Positions 1-11,100 of a stretch of DNA of 64,000 nucleotides are shown here, in pieces. Location: assembly GCF_963576545.1 (NCBI RefSeq), contig NC_083655.1:22428204-22492203 (forward strand), read 5' to 3'. This DNA comes from Limanda limanda (taxonomy: Eukaryota; Chordata; Actinopteri; Pleuronectiformes; Pleuronectidae). Under the pieces are notes generated by a model that saw only the letters and a program-made list of their open reading frames with translations, had not been told where the DNA came from and did not search any database. The first letter of the stretch is position 1; each line of letters begins with the position of its first letter. The translations under genes were made by a program, and so were the position numbers.

Positions 1-171
1 ACGGGGAGATAAGCCTTTTTTGGAAGCATTGATTAAGATTTCTGACTTTTTCATCACATGTCAGCCCAAGTGTCAGAAAAGCGCTGGAAACAGGGAGATA
101 AGCCTTTTTTGGAAGAAATGGTTAAATTCTTGAATTTTTCATCACACATCATCCCAAATGTCACTGAACAG

Positions 172-260
172 CTGGAAACGGGGAGATAAGCCTTTTTTGG
201 AAGCATTGATTAAGATTTCTGACTTTTTCATCACATGTCAGCCCAAGTGTCAGAAAAGCG
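172..260 (+). repeat. A half-repeat, A1 subtype (89 bp)
   Basis: The A half starts CTGGAAACGGGGAGAT, contains GCATTGATTAAG, then ATTTCTGACTTTTTC and ATGTCAGCCCAAGTG, and ends CAGAAAAGCG. A hand alignment to the adjacent B half gives about 17 differences in 89 positions, one of them a single-base gap. Only one of these differences falls in the first 32 bases. This is the signature of an ancestral repeat of about 88 bp that doubled and diverged, after which the doublet was amplified. Confidence 0.9.
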
Positions 261-348
261 CTGGAAACAGGGAGATAAGCCTTTTTTGGAAGAAATGGTT
301 AAATTCTTGAATTTTTCATCACACATCATCCCAAATGTCACTAAACAG
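261..348 (+). repeat. B half-repeat (88 bp)
   Basis: The B half starts CTGGAAACAGGGAGAT, with A where the A half has the G of CpG. It contains AAATGGTTAAATTCTTG, TTTTTCATCACACATC and CCCAAATGTCACTAAAC, and ends in CAG. The following A half completes CAGCTG at the junction, whereas the A-to-B junction reads AGCGCT. These two palindromic hexamers mark the half-repeat borders throughout the array. Confidence 0.9.
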
Positions 349-360
349 CTGGAAACGGGG
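344..360 (+). other. Partial CENP-B-box-like site at the B/A junction (example; about one per dimer)
   Basis: The 17-mer at this site ends in TGGAAACGGG, ten contiguous bases identical to the human CENP-B box consensus CTTCGTTGGAAACGGGA. Of the nine positions held essential for CENP-B binding (TTCG, A and CGGG), six match and the three in TTC fail. The site recurs in almost every dimer. The matching B-half position reads GGAAACAGGG, which loses the CpG. Chance occurrence of a ten-base match somewhere in a 177 bp unit is low (about 0.003 by rough calculation), but without TTCG binding is doubtful. Confidence 0.4.
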
Positions 361-702
361 AGATTATTCTTTTTTGGAAGCAATGGTTAACATTTTGACA
401 TTTTCATCACTTATCAGCTCCAGTGTCAGAAAAGCGCTGGAAACAGGGAGATCTGCCTTTTTTTGGAAGAAATGGTTAAATTCTTGAATTTTTTATCACA
501 TATCATCCCAAATGTCACTAAACAGCTGGAAACGGGGAGATAAGCCTTTTTTGGAAGCATTGATTAAGATTTCTGACTTTTTCATCACATGTCAGCCCAA
601 GTGTCAGAAAAGCGCTGGAAACAGGGAGATAAGCCTTTTTTGGAAGAAAAGGTTAAATTCTTGAATTTTTCATCACACAACATCCCAAATGTCACTAAAC
701 AG

Positions 703-880
703 CTGGAAACGGGGAGATAAGCCTTTTTTGGAAGCATTGATTAAGATTTCTGACTTTTTCATCACATGTCAGCCCAAGTGTCAGAAAAGCGCTGGAAACA
801 GGGAGATCTGCCTTTTTTTGGAAGAAAAGGTTATATTCTTGAATTTTTCATCACACATCATCCCAAATGTCACTAAACAG
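703..880 (+). repeat. Representative 178 bp dimer (A1 + ATCTGCC-type B half)
   Basis: The B half of this unit reads GAGATCTGCC followed by seven T, instead of GATAAGCC with six T, and then AAAAGGTTATATTC. The AA-to-CT change and the extra T almost always travel together, so this is a distinct B lineage. It accounts for the 178 bp units and removes the TAA, leaving the recurrent 69-codon open frame that starts at ATGTCACTAAAC (for example 689-898). I regard that frame as non-coding. Confidence 0.9.
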
Positions 881-1412
881 CTGGAAACGGGGAGATAAGC
901 CTTTTTTGGAAGCATTGATTAAGATTTCTGACTTTTTCATCACATGTCAGCCCAAGTGTCAGAAAAGCGCTGGAAACAGGGAGATCTGCCTTTTTTTGGA
1001 AGAAAAGGTTATATTCTTGAATTTTTCATCACACATCATCCCAAATGTCACTAAACAGCTGGAAACGGGGAGATAAGCCTTTTTTGGAAGCAATGGTTAA
1101 CATTTTGACTTTTTCATCACATATCAGCTCCAGTGTCAGAAAAGCGCTGGAAACAGGGAGATAAGCCTTTTTTGGAAGAAATGGTTAAATTCTTGAATTT
1201 TTCATCACACATCATCCCAAATGTCACTAAACAGCTGGAAACGGGGAGATAAGCCTTTTTTGGAAGCATTGATTAAGATTTCTGACTTTTTCATCACTTG
1301 TCAGCCCAAGTGTCAGAAAAGCGCTGGAAACAGGGAGATCTGCCTTTTTTTGGAAGAAAAGGTTATATTCTTGAATTTTTCATCACACATCATCCCAAAT
1401 GTCACTAAACAG

Positions 1413-1589
1413 CTGGAAACGGGGAGATAAGCCTTTTTTGGAAGCAATGGTTAACATTTTGACTTTTTCATCACATATCAGCTCCAGTGTCAGAAAAGCG
1501 CTGGAAACAGGGAGATCTGCCTTTTTTTGGAAGAAAAGGTTAAATTCTTGAATTTTTCATCACACATCATCCCAAATGTCACTAAACAG
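1413..1589 (+). repeat. Representative A2-containing dimer (177 bp)
   Basis: The A half is of the A2 subtype: GCAATGGTTAACATTTTGAC, then ATATCAGCTCCAGTG. It is 88 bp, one base shorter than A1. The B half is the 89 bp ATCTGCC type with AAAAGGTTAAATTC, so the dimer stays at 177 bp. A2 recurs at intervals of several dimers throughout and is the clearest landmark for higher-order phase. AATGGTTAA in A2 is shared with the B half rather than with A1, so A2 looks like a mosaic or retains an older state. Confidence 0.88.
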
Positions 1590-2149
1590 CTGGAAACGGG
1601 GAGATAAGCCTTTTTTGGAAGCAATGGTTAACATTTTGACATTTTCATCACTTATCAGCTCCAGTGTCAGAAAAGCGTTGGAAACAGGGAGATCTGCCTT
1701 TTTTTGGAAGAAATGGTTAAATTCTTGAATTTTTTATCACACATCATCCCAAATGTCACTAAACAGCTGGAAACGGGGAGATAAGCCTTTTTTGGAAGCA
1801 TTGATTAAGATTTCTGACTTTTTCATCACATGTCAGCCCAAGTGTCAGAAAAGCGCTGGAAACAGGGAGATAAGCCTTTTTTGGAAGAAATGGTTAAATT
1901 CTTGAATTTTTCATCACACATCATCCCAAATGTCACTAAACAGCTGGAAACGGGGAGATAAGCCTTTTTTGGAAGCATTGATTAAGATTTCTGACTTTTT
2001 CATCACATGTCAGCCCAAGTGTCAGAAAAGCGCTGGAAACAGGGAGATAAGCCTTTTTTGGAAGAAATGGTTAAATTCTTGAATTTGTCATCACACATCA
2101 TCCCAAATGTCACTAAACAGCTGGAAACGGGGAGATAAGCCTTTTTTGG

Positions 2150-3365
2150 AAGCAATGGTTAACATTTTGACATTTTCATCACTTATCAGCTCCAGTGTCA
2201 GAAAAGCGCTGGAAACAGGGAGATAAGCCTTTTTTGGAAGAAATGGTTAAATTCTTGAATTTTTCATCACACATCATCCCAAATGTCACTAAACAGCTGG
2301 AAACGGGGAGATAAGCCTTTTTTGGAAGCATTGATTAAGATTTCTGACTTTTTCATCACATGTCAGCCCAAGTGTCAGAAAAGCGCTGGAAACAGGGAGA
2401 TAAGCCTTTTTTGGAAGAAATGGTTAAATTCTTGAATTTTTCATCACACATCATCCCAAATGTCACTAAACAGCTGGAAACGGGGAGATAAGCCTTTTTT
2501 GGAAGCATTGATTAAGATTTCTGACTTTTTCATCACATGTCAGCCCAAGTGTCAGAAAAGCGCTGGAAACAGGGAGATAAGCCTTTTTTGGAAGAAATGG
2601 TTAAATTCTTGAATTTTTCATCACACATCATCCCAAATGTCACTAAACAGCTGGAAACGGGGAGATAAGCCTTTTTTGGAAGCATTGATTAAGATTTCTG
2701 ACTTTTTCATCACATGTCAGCCCAAGTGTCAGAAAAGCGCTGGAAACAGGGAGATCTGCCTTTTTTTGGAAGAAAAGGTTATTTTCTTGAATTTTTCATC
2801 ACACATCATCCCAAATGTCACTAAACAGCTGGAAACGGGGAGATAAGCCTTTTTTGGAAGCAATGGTTAACATTTTGACTTTTTCATCACATGTCAGCCT
2901 AAGTGTCAGAAAAGCGCTGGAAACAGGGAGATAAGCCTTTTTTGGAAGAAATGGTTAAATTCTTGAATTTTTCATCACACATCATCCCAAATGTCACTAA
3001 ACAGCTGGAAACGGGGAGATAAGCCTTTTTTGGAAGCAATGGTTAACATTTTGACTTTTTCATCACATATCAGCTCCAGTGTCAGAAAAGCGCTGGAAAC
3101 AGGGAGATCTGCCTTTTTTTGGAAGAAAAGGTTAAATTCTTGAATTTTTCATCTCACATCATCCCAAATGTCACTAAACAGCTGGAAACGGGGAGATAAG
3201 CCTTTTTTGGAAGCATTGAGTAAGATTTCTGACTTTTTCATCACATGTCAGCCCAAGTGTCAGAAAAGCGCTGGAAACAGGGAGATAAGCCTTTTTTTGA
3301 AGAAATGGTTAAATTCTTGAATTTTTCATCACACATCATCCCAAATGTCACTAAACAGCTGGAAA
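2150..3365 (+). repeat. Duplicated segment, copy 1 (offset 2,477 bp)
   Basis: At least five private variants recur in the same order and spacing at 4,627-5,842. These are A2 with CTTATCAGC, GGTTATTTTC, CAGCCTAAGTG, CATCTCACATC with CATTGAGTAAG, and CCTTTTTTTGAAG. The match ends where copy 1 goes on to an A2 half but copy 2 goes on to A1. Confidence 0.8.
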
Positions 3366-4626
3366 CGGGGAGATAAGCCTTTTTTGGAAGCAATGGTTAA
3401 CATTTTGACTTTTTCATCACATATCAGCTCCAGTGTCAGAAAAGCGCTGGAAACAGGGAGATCTGCCTTTTTTTGGAAGAAAAGGTTAAATTCTTGAATT
3501 TTTCATCACACATCATCCCAAATGTCACTAAACAGCTGGAAACGGGGAGATAAGCCTTTTTTGGAAGCAATGGTTAACATTTTGACATTTTCATCACTTA
3601 TCAGCTCCAGTGTCAGAAAAGCGTTGGAAACAGGGAGATCTGCCTTTTTTTGGAAGAAATGGTTAAATTCTTGAATTTTTTATCACACATCATCCCAAAT
3701 GTCACTAAACAGCTGGAAACGGGGAGATAAGCCTTTTTTGGAAGCATTGATTAAGATTTCTGACTTTTTCATCACATGTCAGCCCAAGTGTCAGAAAAGC
3801 GCTGGAAACAGGGAGATAAGCCTTTTTTGGAAGAAATGGTTAAATTCTTGAATTTTTCATCACACATCATCCCAAATGTCACTAAACAGCTGGAAACGGG
3901 GAGATAAGCCTTTTTTGGAAGCATTGATTAAGATTTCTGACTTTTTCATCACATGTCAGCCCAAGTGTCAGAAAAGCGCTGGAAACAGGGAGATAAGCCT
4001 TTTTTGGAAGAAATGGTTAAATTCTTGAATTTGTCATCACACATCATCCCAAATGTCACTAAACAGCTGGAAACGGGGAGATTATTCTTTTTTGGAAGCA
4101 ATGGTTAACATTTTGACATTTTCATCACTTATCAGCTCCAGTGTCAGAAAAGCGCTGGAAACAGGGAGATCTGCCTTTTTTTGGAAGAAATGGTTAAATT
4201 CTTGAAGTTTTTATCACACATCATCCCAAATGTCACTAAACAGCTGGAAACGGGGAGATAAGCCTTTTTTGGAAGCATTGATTAAGATTTCTGACTTTTT
4301 CATCACATGTCAGCCCAAGTGTCAGAAAAGCGCTGGAAACAGGGAGATAAGCCTTTTTTGGAAGAAAAGGTTAAATTCTTGAATTTTTCATCACACAACA
4401 TCCCAAATGTCACTAAACAGCTGGAAACGGGGAGATAAGCCTTTTTTGGAAGCATTGATTAAGATTTCTGACTTTTTCATCACATGTCAGCCCAAGTGTC
4501 AGAAAAGCGCTGGAAACAGGGAGATAAGCCTTTTTTGGAAGAAAAGGTTATATTCTTGAATTTTTCATCACACATCATCCCAAATGTCACTAAACAGCTG
4601 GAAACGGGGAGATAAGCCTTTTTTGG

Positions 4627-5842
4627 AAGCAATGGATAACATTTTGACATTTTCATCACTTATCAGCTCCAGTGTCAGAAAAGCGCTGGAAACAGGGAGA
4701 TAAGCCTTTTTTGGAAGAAATGGTTAAATTCTTGAATTTTTCATCACACATCATCCCAAATGTCACTAAACAGCTGGAAACGGGGAGATAAGCCTTTTTT
4801 GGAAGCATTGATTAAGATTTCTGACTTTTTCATCACATGTCAGCCCAAGTGTCAGAAAAGCGCTGGAAACAGGGAGATAAGCCTTTTTTGGAAGAAATGG
4901 TTAAATTCTTGAATTTTTCATCACACATCATCCCAAATGTCACTAAACAGCTGGAAACGGGGAGATAAGCCTTTTTTGGAAGCATTGATTAAGATTTCTG
5001 ACTTTTTCATCACATGTCAGCCCAAGTGTCAGAAAAGCGCTGGAAACAGGGAGATAAGCCTTTTTTGGAAGAAATGGTTAAATTCTTGAATTTTTCATCA
5101 CACATCATCCCAAATGTCACTAAACAGCTGGAAACGGGGAGATAAGCCTTTTTTGGAAGCATTGATTAAGATTTCTGACTTTTTCATCACATGTCAGCCC
5201 AAGTGTCAGAAAAGCGCTGGAAACAGGGAGATCTGCCTTTTTTTGGAAGAAAAGGTTATTTTCTTGAATTTTTCATCACACATCATCCCAAATGTCACTA
5301 AACAGCTGGAAACGGGGAGATAAGCCTTTTTTGGAAGCAATGGTTAACATTTTGACTTTTTCATCACATGTCAGCCTAAGTGTCAGAAAAGCGCTGGAAA
5401 CAGGGAGATAAGCCTTTTTTGGAAGAAATGGTTAAATTCTTGAATTTTTCATCACACATCATCCCAAATGTCACTAAACAGCTGGAAACGGGGAGATAAG
5501 CCTTTTTTGGAAGCAATGGTTAACATTTTGACTTTTTCATCACATATCAGCTCCAGTGTCAGAAAAGCGCTGGAAACAGGGAGATCTGCCTTTTTTTGGA
5601 AGAAAAGGTTAAATTCTTGAATTTTTCATCTCACATCATCCCAAATGTCACTAAACAGCTGGAAACGGGGAGATAAGCCTTTTTTGGAAGCATTGAGTAA
5701 GATTTCTGACTTTTTCATCACATGTCAGCCCAAGTGTCAGAAAAGCGCTGGAAACAGGGAGATAAGCCTTTTTTTGAAGAAATGGTTAAATTCTTGAATT
5801 TTTCATCACACATCATCCCAAATGTCACTAAACAGCTGGAAA
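4627..5842 (+). repeat. Duplicated segment, copy 2 (offset 2,477 bp)
   Basis: This is the second copy of 2,150-3,365, with the marker variants in the same order. One private difference is AATGGATAAC near 4,632, where copy 1 has AATGGTTAAC. Confidence 0.8.
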
Positions 5843-5849
5843 CGGGGAG

Positions 5850-7860
5850 ATAAGCCTTTTTTGGAAGCATTGATTAAGATTTCTGACTTTTTCATCACAT
5901 GTCAGCCCAAGTGTCAGAAAAGCGCTGGAAACAGGGAGATAAGCCTTTTTTGGAAGAAATGGTTAAATTCTTGAATTTTTCATCACACATCATCCCAAAT
6001 GTCACTAAACAGCTGGAAACGGGGAGATAAGCCTTTTTTGGAAGCATTGATTAAGATTTCTGACTTTTTCATCACATGTCAGCCCAAGTGTCAGATAAGC
6101 GCTGGAAACAGGGAGATAAGCCTTTTTTGGAAGAAATGGTTAAATTCTTGAATTTTTCATCACACATCATCCCAAATGTCACTAAACAGCTGGAAACGGG
6201 GAGATAAGCCTTTTTTGGAAGCATTGATTAAGATTTCTGACTTTTTCATCACTTATCAGCTCCAGTGTCAGAAAAGCGCTGGAAACAGGGAGATAAGCCT
6301 TTTTTGGAAGAAAAGGTTAAATTCTTGAATTTTTCATCACACAACATCCCAAATGTCACTAAACAGCTGGAAACGGGGAGATAAGCCTTTTTTGGAAGCA
6401 TTGATTAAGATTTCTGACTTTTTCATCACATGTCAGCCCAAGTGTCAGAAAAGCGCTGGAAACAGGGAGATCTGCCTGTTTTTGGAAGAAAAGGTTATAT
6501 TCTTGAATTTTTCATCACACATCATCCCAAATGTCACTAAACAGCTGGAAACGGGGAGATAATCCTTTTTTGGAAGCAATGGTTAACATTTTGACATTTT
6601 CATCACATGTCAGCCTAAGTGTCAGAAAAGCGCTGGAAACAGGGAGATAAGCCTTTTTTGGAAGAAATGGTTAAATTCTTGAATTTTTCATCACACATCA
6701 TCCCAAATGTCACTAAACAGCTGGAAACGGGGAGATAAGCCTTTTTTGGAAGCAATGGTTAACATTTTGACTTTTTCATCACATATCAGCTCCAGTGTCA
6801 GAAAAGCGCTGGAAACAGGGAGATCTGCCTTTTTTTGGAAGAAAAGGTTAAATTCTTGAATTTTTCATCACACATCATCCCAAATGTCACTAAACAGCTG
6901 GAAACGGGGAGATAAGCCTTTTTTGGAAGCATTGATTAAGATTTCTGACTTTTTCATCACATGTCAGCCCAAGTGTCAGAAAAGCGCTGGAAACAGGGAG
7001 ATAAGCCTTTTTTGGAAGAAATGGTTAAATTCTTGAATTTTTCATCACACATCATCCCAAATGTCACTAAACAGCTGGAAACGGGGAGATAAGCCTTTTT
7101 TGGAAGCAATGGTTAACATTTTGACTTTTTCATCACATATCAGCTCCAGTGTCAGAAAAGCGCTGGAAACAGGGAGATCTGCCTTTTTTTGGAAGAAAAG
7201 GTTAAATTCTTGAATTTTTCATCTCACATCATCCCAAATGTCACTAAACAGCTGGAAACGGGGAGATAAGCCTTTTTTGGAAGCATTGATTAAGATTTCT
7301 GACTTTTTCATCACATGTCAGCCCAAGTGTCAGAAAAGCGCTGGAAACAGGGAGATAAGCCTTTTTTGGAAGAAATGGTTAAATTCTTGAATTTTTCATC
7401 ACACATCATCCCAAATGTCACTAAACAGCTGGAAACGGGGAGATAAGCCTTTTTTGGAAGCATTGATTAAGATTTCTGACTTTTTCATCACATGTCAGCC
7501 CAAGTGTCAGATAAGCGCTGGAAACAGGGAGATAAGCCTTTTTTGGAAGAAATGGTTAAATTCTTGAATTTTTCATCACACATCATCCCAAATGTCACTA
7601 AACAGCTGGAAACGGGGAGATAAGCCTTTTTTGGAAGCATTGATTAAGATTTCTGACTTTTTCATCACATGTCAGCCCAAGTGTCAGAAAAGCGCTGGAA
7701 ACAGGGAGATCTGCCTGTTTTTGGAAGAAAAGGTTATATTCTTGAATTTTTCATCACACATCATCCCAAATGTCACTAAACAGCTGGAAACGGGGATATA
7801 ATCCTTTTTTGGAAGCAATGGTTAACATTTTGACATTTTCATCACATGTCAGCCTAAGTG
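5850..7860 (+). repeat. Local duplication, 7-8 dimers
   Basis: CAGATAAGCGCTGG occurs near 6,092 and 7,508 (1,416 bp, 8 dimers). CTGCCTGTTTTT (near 6,473 and 7,712) and GATAATCC or its GATATAATCC form (near 6,560 and 7,799) recur at 1,239 bp (7 dimers). The change of offset within one duplicated pair means one dimer was lost or gained in one copy. The region between is ordinary satellite. Confidence 0.75.
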
Positions 7861-8159
7861 TCAGAAAAGCGCTGGAAACAGGGAGATAAGCCTTTTTTGG
7901 AAGAAATGGTTAAATTCTTGAATTTTTCATCACACATCATCCCAAATGTCACTAAACAGCTGGAAACGGGGAGATAAGCCTTTTTTGGAAGCATTGATTA
8001 AGATTTCTGACTTTTTCATCACATGTCAGCCCAAGTGTCAGAAAAGCGCTGGAAACAGGGAGCTCTGCCTTTTTTTGGAAGAAAAGATTATATTCTTGAA
8101 TTTTTCATCACACATCATCCCAAATGTCACTAAACAGCTGGAAACGGGGAGATAAGCCT

Positions 8160-11100
8160 TTTTTGGAAGCAATGGTTAACATTTTGACTTTTTCATCACA
8201 TGTCAGCCCAAGTGTCAGAAAAGCGCTGGAAACAGGGAGATAAGCCTTTTTTGGAAGAAATGGTTAAATTCTTGAATTTTTCATCACACATCATCCCAAA
8301 TGTCACTAAACAGCTGGAAACGGGGAGATAAGCCTTTTTTGGAAGCAATGGTTAACATTTTGACTTTTTCATCACATATCAGCTCCAGTGTCAGAAAAGC
8401 GCTGGAAACAGGGAGATCTGCCATTTTTTGGAAGAAATGGTTAAAATCTTGAATTTTTTATCACACATCATCCCAAATGTCACTAAACAGCTGGAAACGG
8501 GGAGATAAGCCTTTTTTGGAAGCATTGATTAAGATTTCTGACTTTTTCATCACATGTCAGCCCAAGTGTCAGAAAAGCGCTGGAAACAGGGAGATAAGCC
8601 TTTTTTGGAAGAAATGGTTAAATTCTTGAATTTTTCATCACACATCATCCCAAATGTCACTAAACAGCTGGAAACGGGGAGATAAGCCTTTTTTGGAAGC
8701 ATTGATTAAGATTTCTGACTTTTTCATCACATGTCAGCCCAAGTGTCAGAAAAGCGCTGGAAACAGGGAGATAAGCCTTTTTTGGAAGAAAAGGTTAAAT
8801 TCTTGAATTTTTCATCACACATCATCCCAAATGTCACTAAACAGCTGGAAACGGGGAGATAAGCCTTTTTTGGAAGCATTGATTAAGATTTCTGACTTTT
8901 TCATCACATGTCAGCCCAAGTGTCAGAAAAGCGCTGGAAACAGGGAGATCTGCCTTTTTTTGGAAGAAAAGGTTATATTCTTGAATTTTTCATCACACAT
9001 CATCCCAAATGTCACTAAACAGCTTGAAACGGGGAGATAAGCCTTTTTTGGAAGCATTGATTAAGATTTCTGACTTTTTCATCACATGTCAGCCCAAGTG
9101 TCAGAAAAGCGCTGGAAACAGGGAGATAAGCCTTTTTTGGAAGAAATGGTTAAATTCTTGAATTTTTCATCACACATCATCCCAAATGTCACTAAACAGC
9201 TGGAAACGGGGAGATAAGCCTTTTTTGGAAGCAATGGTTAACATTTTGACTTTTTCATCACATATCAGCTCCAGTGTCAGAAAAGCGCTGGAAACAGGGA
9301 GATCTGCCTTTTTTTGGAAGAAAAGGTTAAATTCTTGAATTTTTCATCTCACATCATCCCGAATGTCACTAAACAGCTGGAAACGGGGAGATAAGCCTTT
9401 TTTGGAAGCATTGATTAAGATTTCTGACTTTTTCATCACATGTCAGCCCAAGTGTCAGAAAAGCGCTGGAAACAGGGAGATAAGCCTTTTTTGGAAGAAA
9501 TGGTTAAATTCTTGAATTTTTCATCACACATCATCCCAAATGTCACTAAACAGCTGGAAACGGGGAGATATGCCTTTTTTGGAAGCATTGATTAAGATTT
9601 CTGACTTTTTCATCACATGTCAGCCCAAGTGTCAGAAAAGCGCTGGAAACAGGGAGATCTGCCTTTTTTTGGAAGAAAAGGTTATATTCTTGAATTTTTC
9701 ATCACACATCATCCCAAATGTCACTAAACAGCTGGAAACGGGGAGATAAGCCTTTTTTGGAAGCAATGGTTAACATTTTGACTTTTTCATCACATGTCAG
9801 CCCAAGTGTCAGAAAAGTGCTGGAAACAGGGAGATAAGCCTTTTTTGGAAGAAATGGTTAAATTCTTGAATTTTTCATCACACATCATCCCAAATGTCAC
9901 TAAACAGCTGGAAACGGGGAGATAAGCCTTTTTTGGAAGCATTGATTAAGATTTCTGACTTTTTCATCACATGTCAGCACAAGTGTCAGAAAAGCGCTGG
10001 AAACAGGGAGATAAGCCTTTTTTGGAAGAAATGGTTAAATTCTTGAATTTTTCATCACACATCATCCCAAATGTCACTAAACAGCTGGAAACGGGGAGAT
10101 AAGCCTTTTTTGGAAGCAATGGTTAACATTTTGACTTTTTCATCACATATCAGCTCCAGTGTCAGAAGAGCGCTGGAAACAGGGAGATCTGCCTTTTTTT
10201 GGAAGAAAAGGTTAAATTCTTGAATTTTTCATCTCACATCATCCCAAATGTCACTAAACAGCTGGAAACGGGGAGATAAGCCTTTTTTGGAAGCATTGAT
10301 TAAGATTTCTGACTTTTTCATCACATGTCAGCCCAAGTGTCAGAAAAACGCTGGAAACAGGGAGATAAGCTTTTTTTGGAAGAAATGGTTAAATTCTTGA
10401 ATTTTTCATCACACATCATCCCAAATGTCACTAAACAGCTGGAAACGGGGAGATAAGCCTTTTTTGGAAGCATTGATTAAGATTTCTGACTTTTTCATCA
10501 CATGTCAGCCCAAGTGTCAGAAAAGCGCTGGAAACAGGGAGATCTGCCTTTTTTTGGAAGAAAAGGTTATATTCTTGAGTTTTTCATCACACATCATCCC
10601 AAATGTCACTAAACAGCTGGAAACTGGGAGATAAGCCTTTTTTGGAAGCAATGGTTAACATTTTGACTTTTTCATCACATATCAGCTCCAGTGTCAGAAA
10701 AGCGCTGGAAACAGGGAGATCTGCCTTTTTTGGAAGAAAAGGTTAAATTCTTGAATTTTTCATCACACATCATCCCAAATGTCACTAAACAGCTGGAAAC
10801 GGGGAGATAAGCCTTTTTTGGAAGCATTGATTAAGATTTCTGACTTTTTCATCACATGTCAGCCCAAGTGTCAGAAAAGCGCTGGAAACAGGGAGATAAG
10901 CCTTTTTTGGAGGAAATGGTTAAATTCTTGAATTTTTCATCACACATCATCCCAAATGTCACTAAACAGCTGGAAACGGGGAGATAAGCCTTTTTTGGAA
11001 GCATTGATTAAGATTTCTGACTTTTTCATCACATGTCAGCCCAAGTGTCAGAAAAGCGCTGGAAACAGGGAGATCTGCCTTTTTTTGGAAGAAAAGGTTA

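Larger units (their letters stand above)
172..348 (+). repeat. Representative 177 bp dimer (A1 half + ATAAGCC-type B half)
   Basis: This is a clean example of the commonest unit. It consists of an 89 bp A half (172-260) and an 88 bp B half (261-348), and the next unit starts at 349. Both halves open with CTGGAAAC(G/A)GGGAGATAAG, then CCTTTTTTGGAAG, and carry TTTTTCATCACA near their middle. Because 177 is 59 x 3, reading phase is kept from unit to unit, which explains the recurrent open frames. The TAA inside GATAAG closes most of them. Confidence 0.95.
1..8160 (+). repeat. Higher-order region 1: interleaved duplications
   Basis: This region carries A2 copies with the private form ATTTTCATCACTTATCAGC (for example near 395, 1640, 2170, 3590, 4110 and 4650). 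Rare markers pair up at fixed offsets. GATTATTC at 362/4080 and CACACAACATCC near 679/4397 give 3,718 bp (21 dimers). GCGTTGG near 1677/3623 and AATTTGTCATC near 2087/4033 give 1,946 bp (11 dimers). GGTTATTTTC near 2781/5258 and CATTGAGTAAG near 3214/5691 give 2,477 bp (14 dimers). Offsets overlap rather than nest, so several duplications were laid over one another. No gene is present. Confidence 0.85.

Noticed and set aside
191..200. T6-T7 runs as transcription terminators or RNA polymerase III stops
   Set aside because: They occur twice in every dimer as part of the repeat, with no stem or upstream gene.
222..236. pJ-alpha-like motif in TTTTTCATCACATG
   Set aside because: Only a loose resemblance to the alpha-satellite pJ-alpha box, with several mismatches; an AT-rich repeat easily yields this.
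689..898. Recurrent 69- to 77-codon open frames starting MSLNSW, about 100 copies on the plus strand
   Set aside because: They arise from the 177/178 bp period (59 codons) wherever the TAA in GATAAG is changed. They have no ribosome-binding or promoter context and no known domain, neighbouring dimers carry the stop, and variation ignores codon position.
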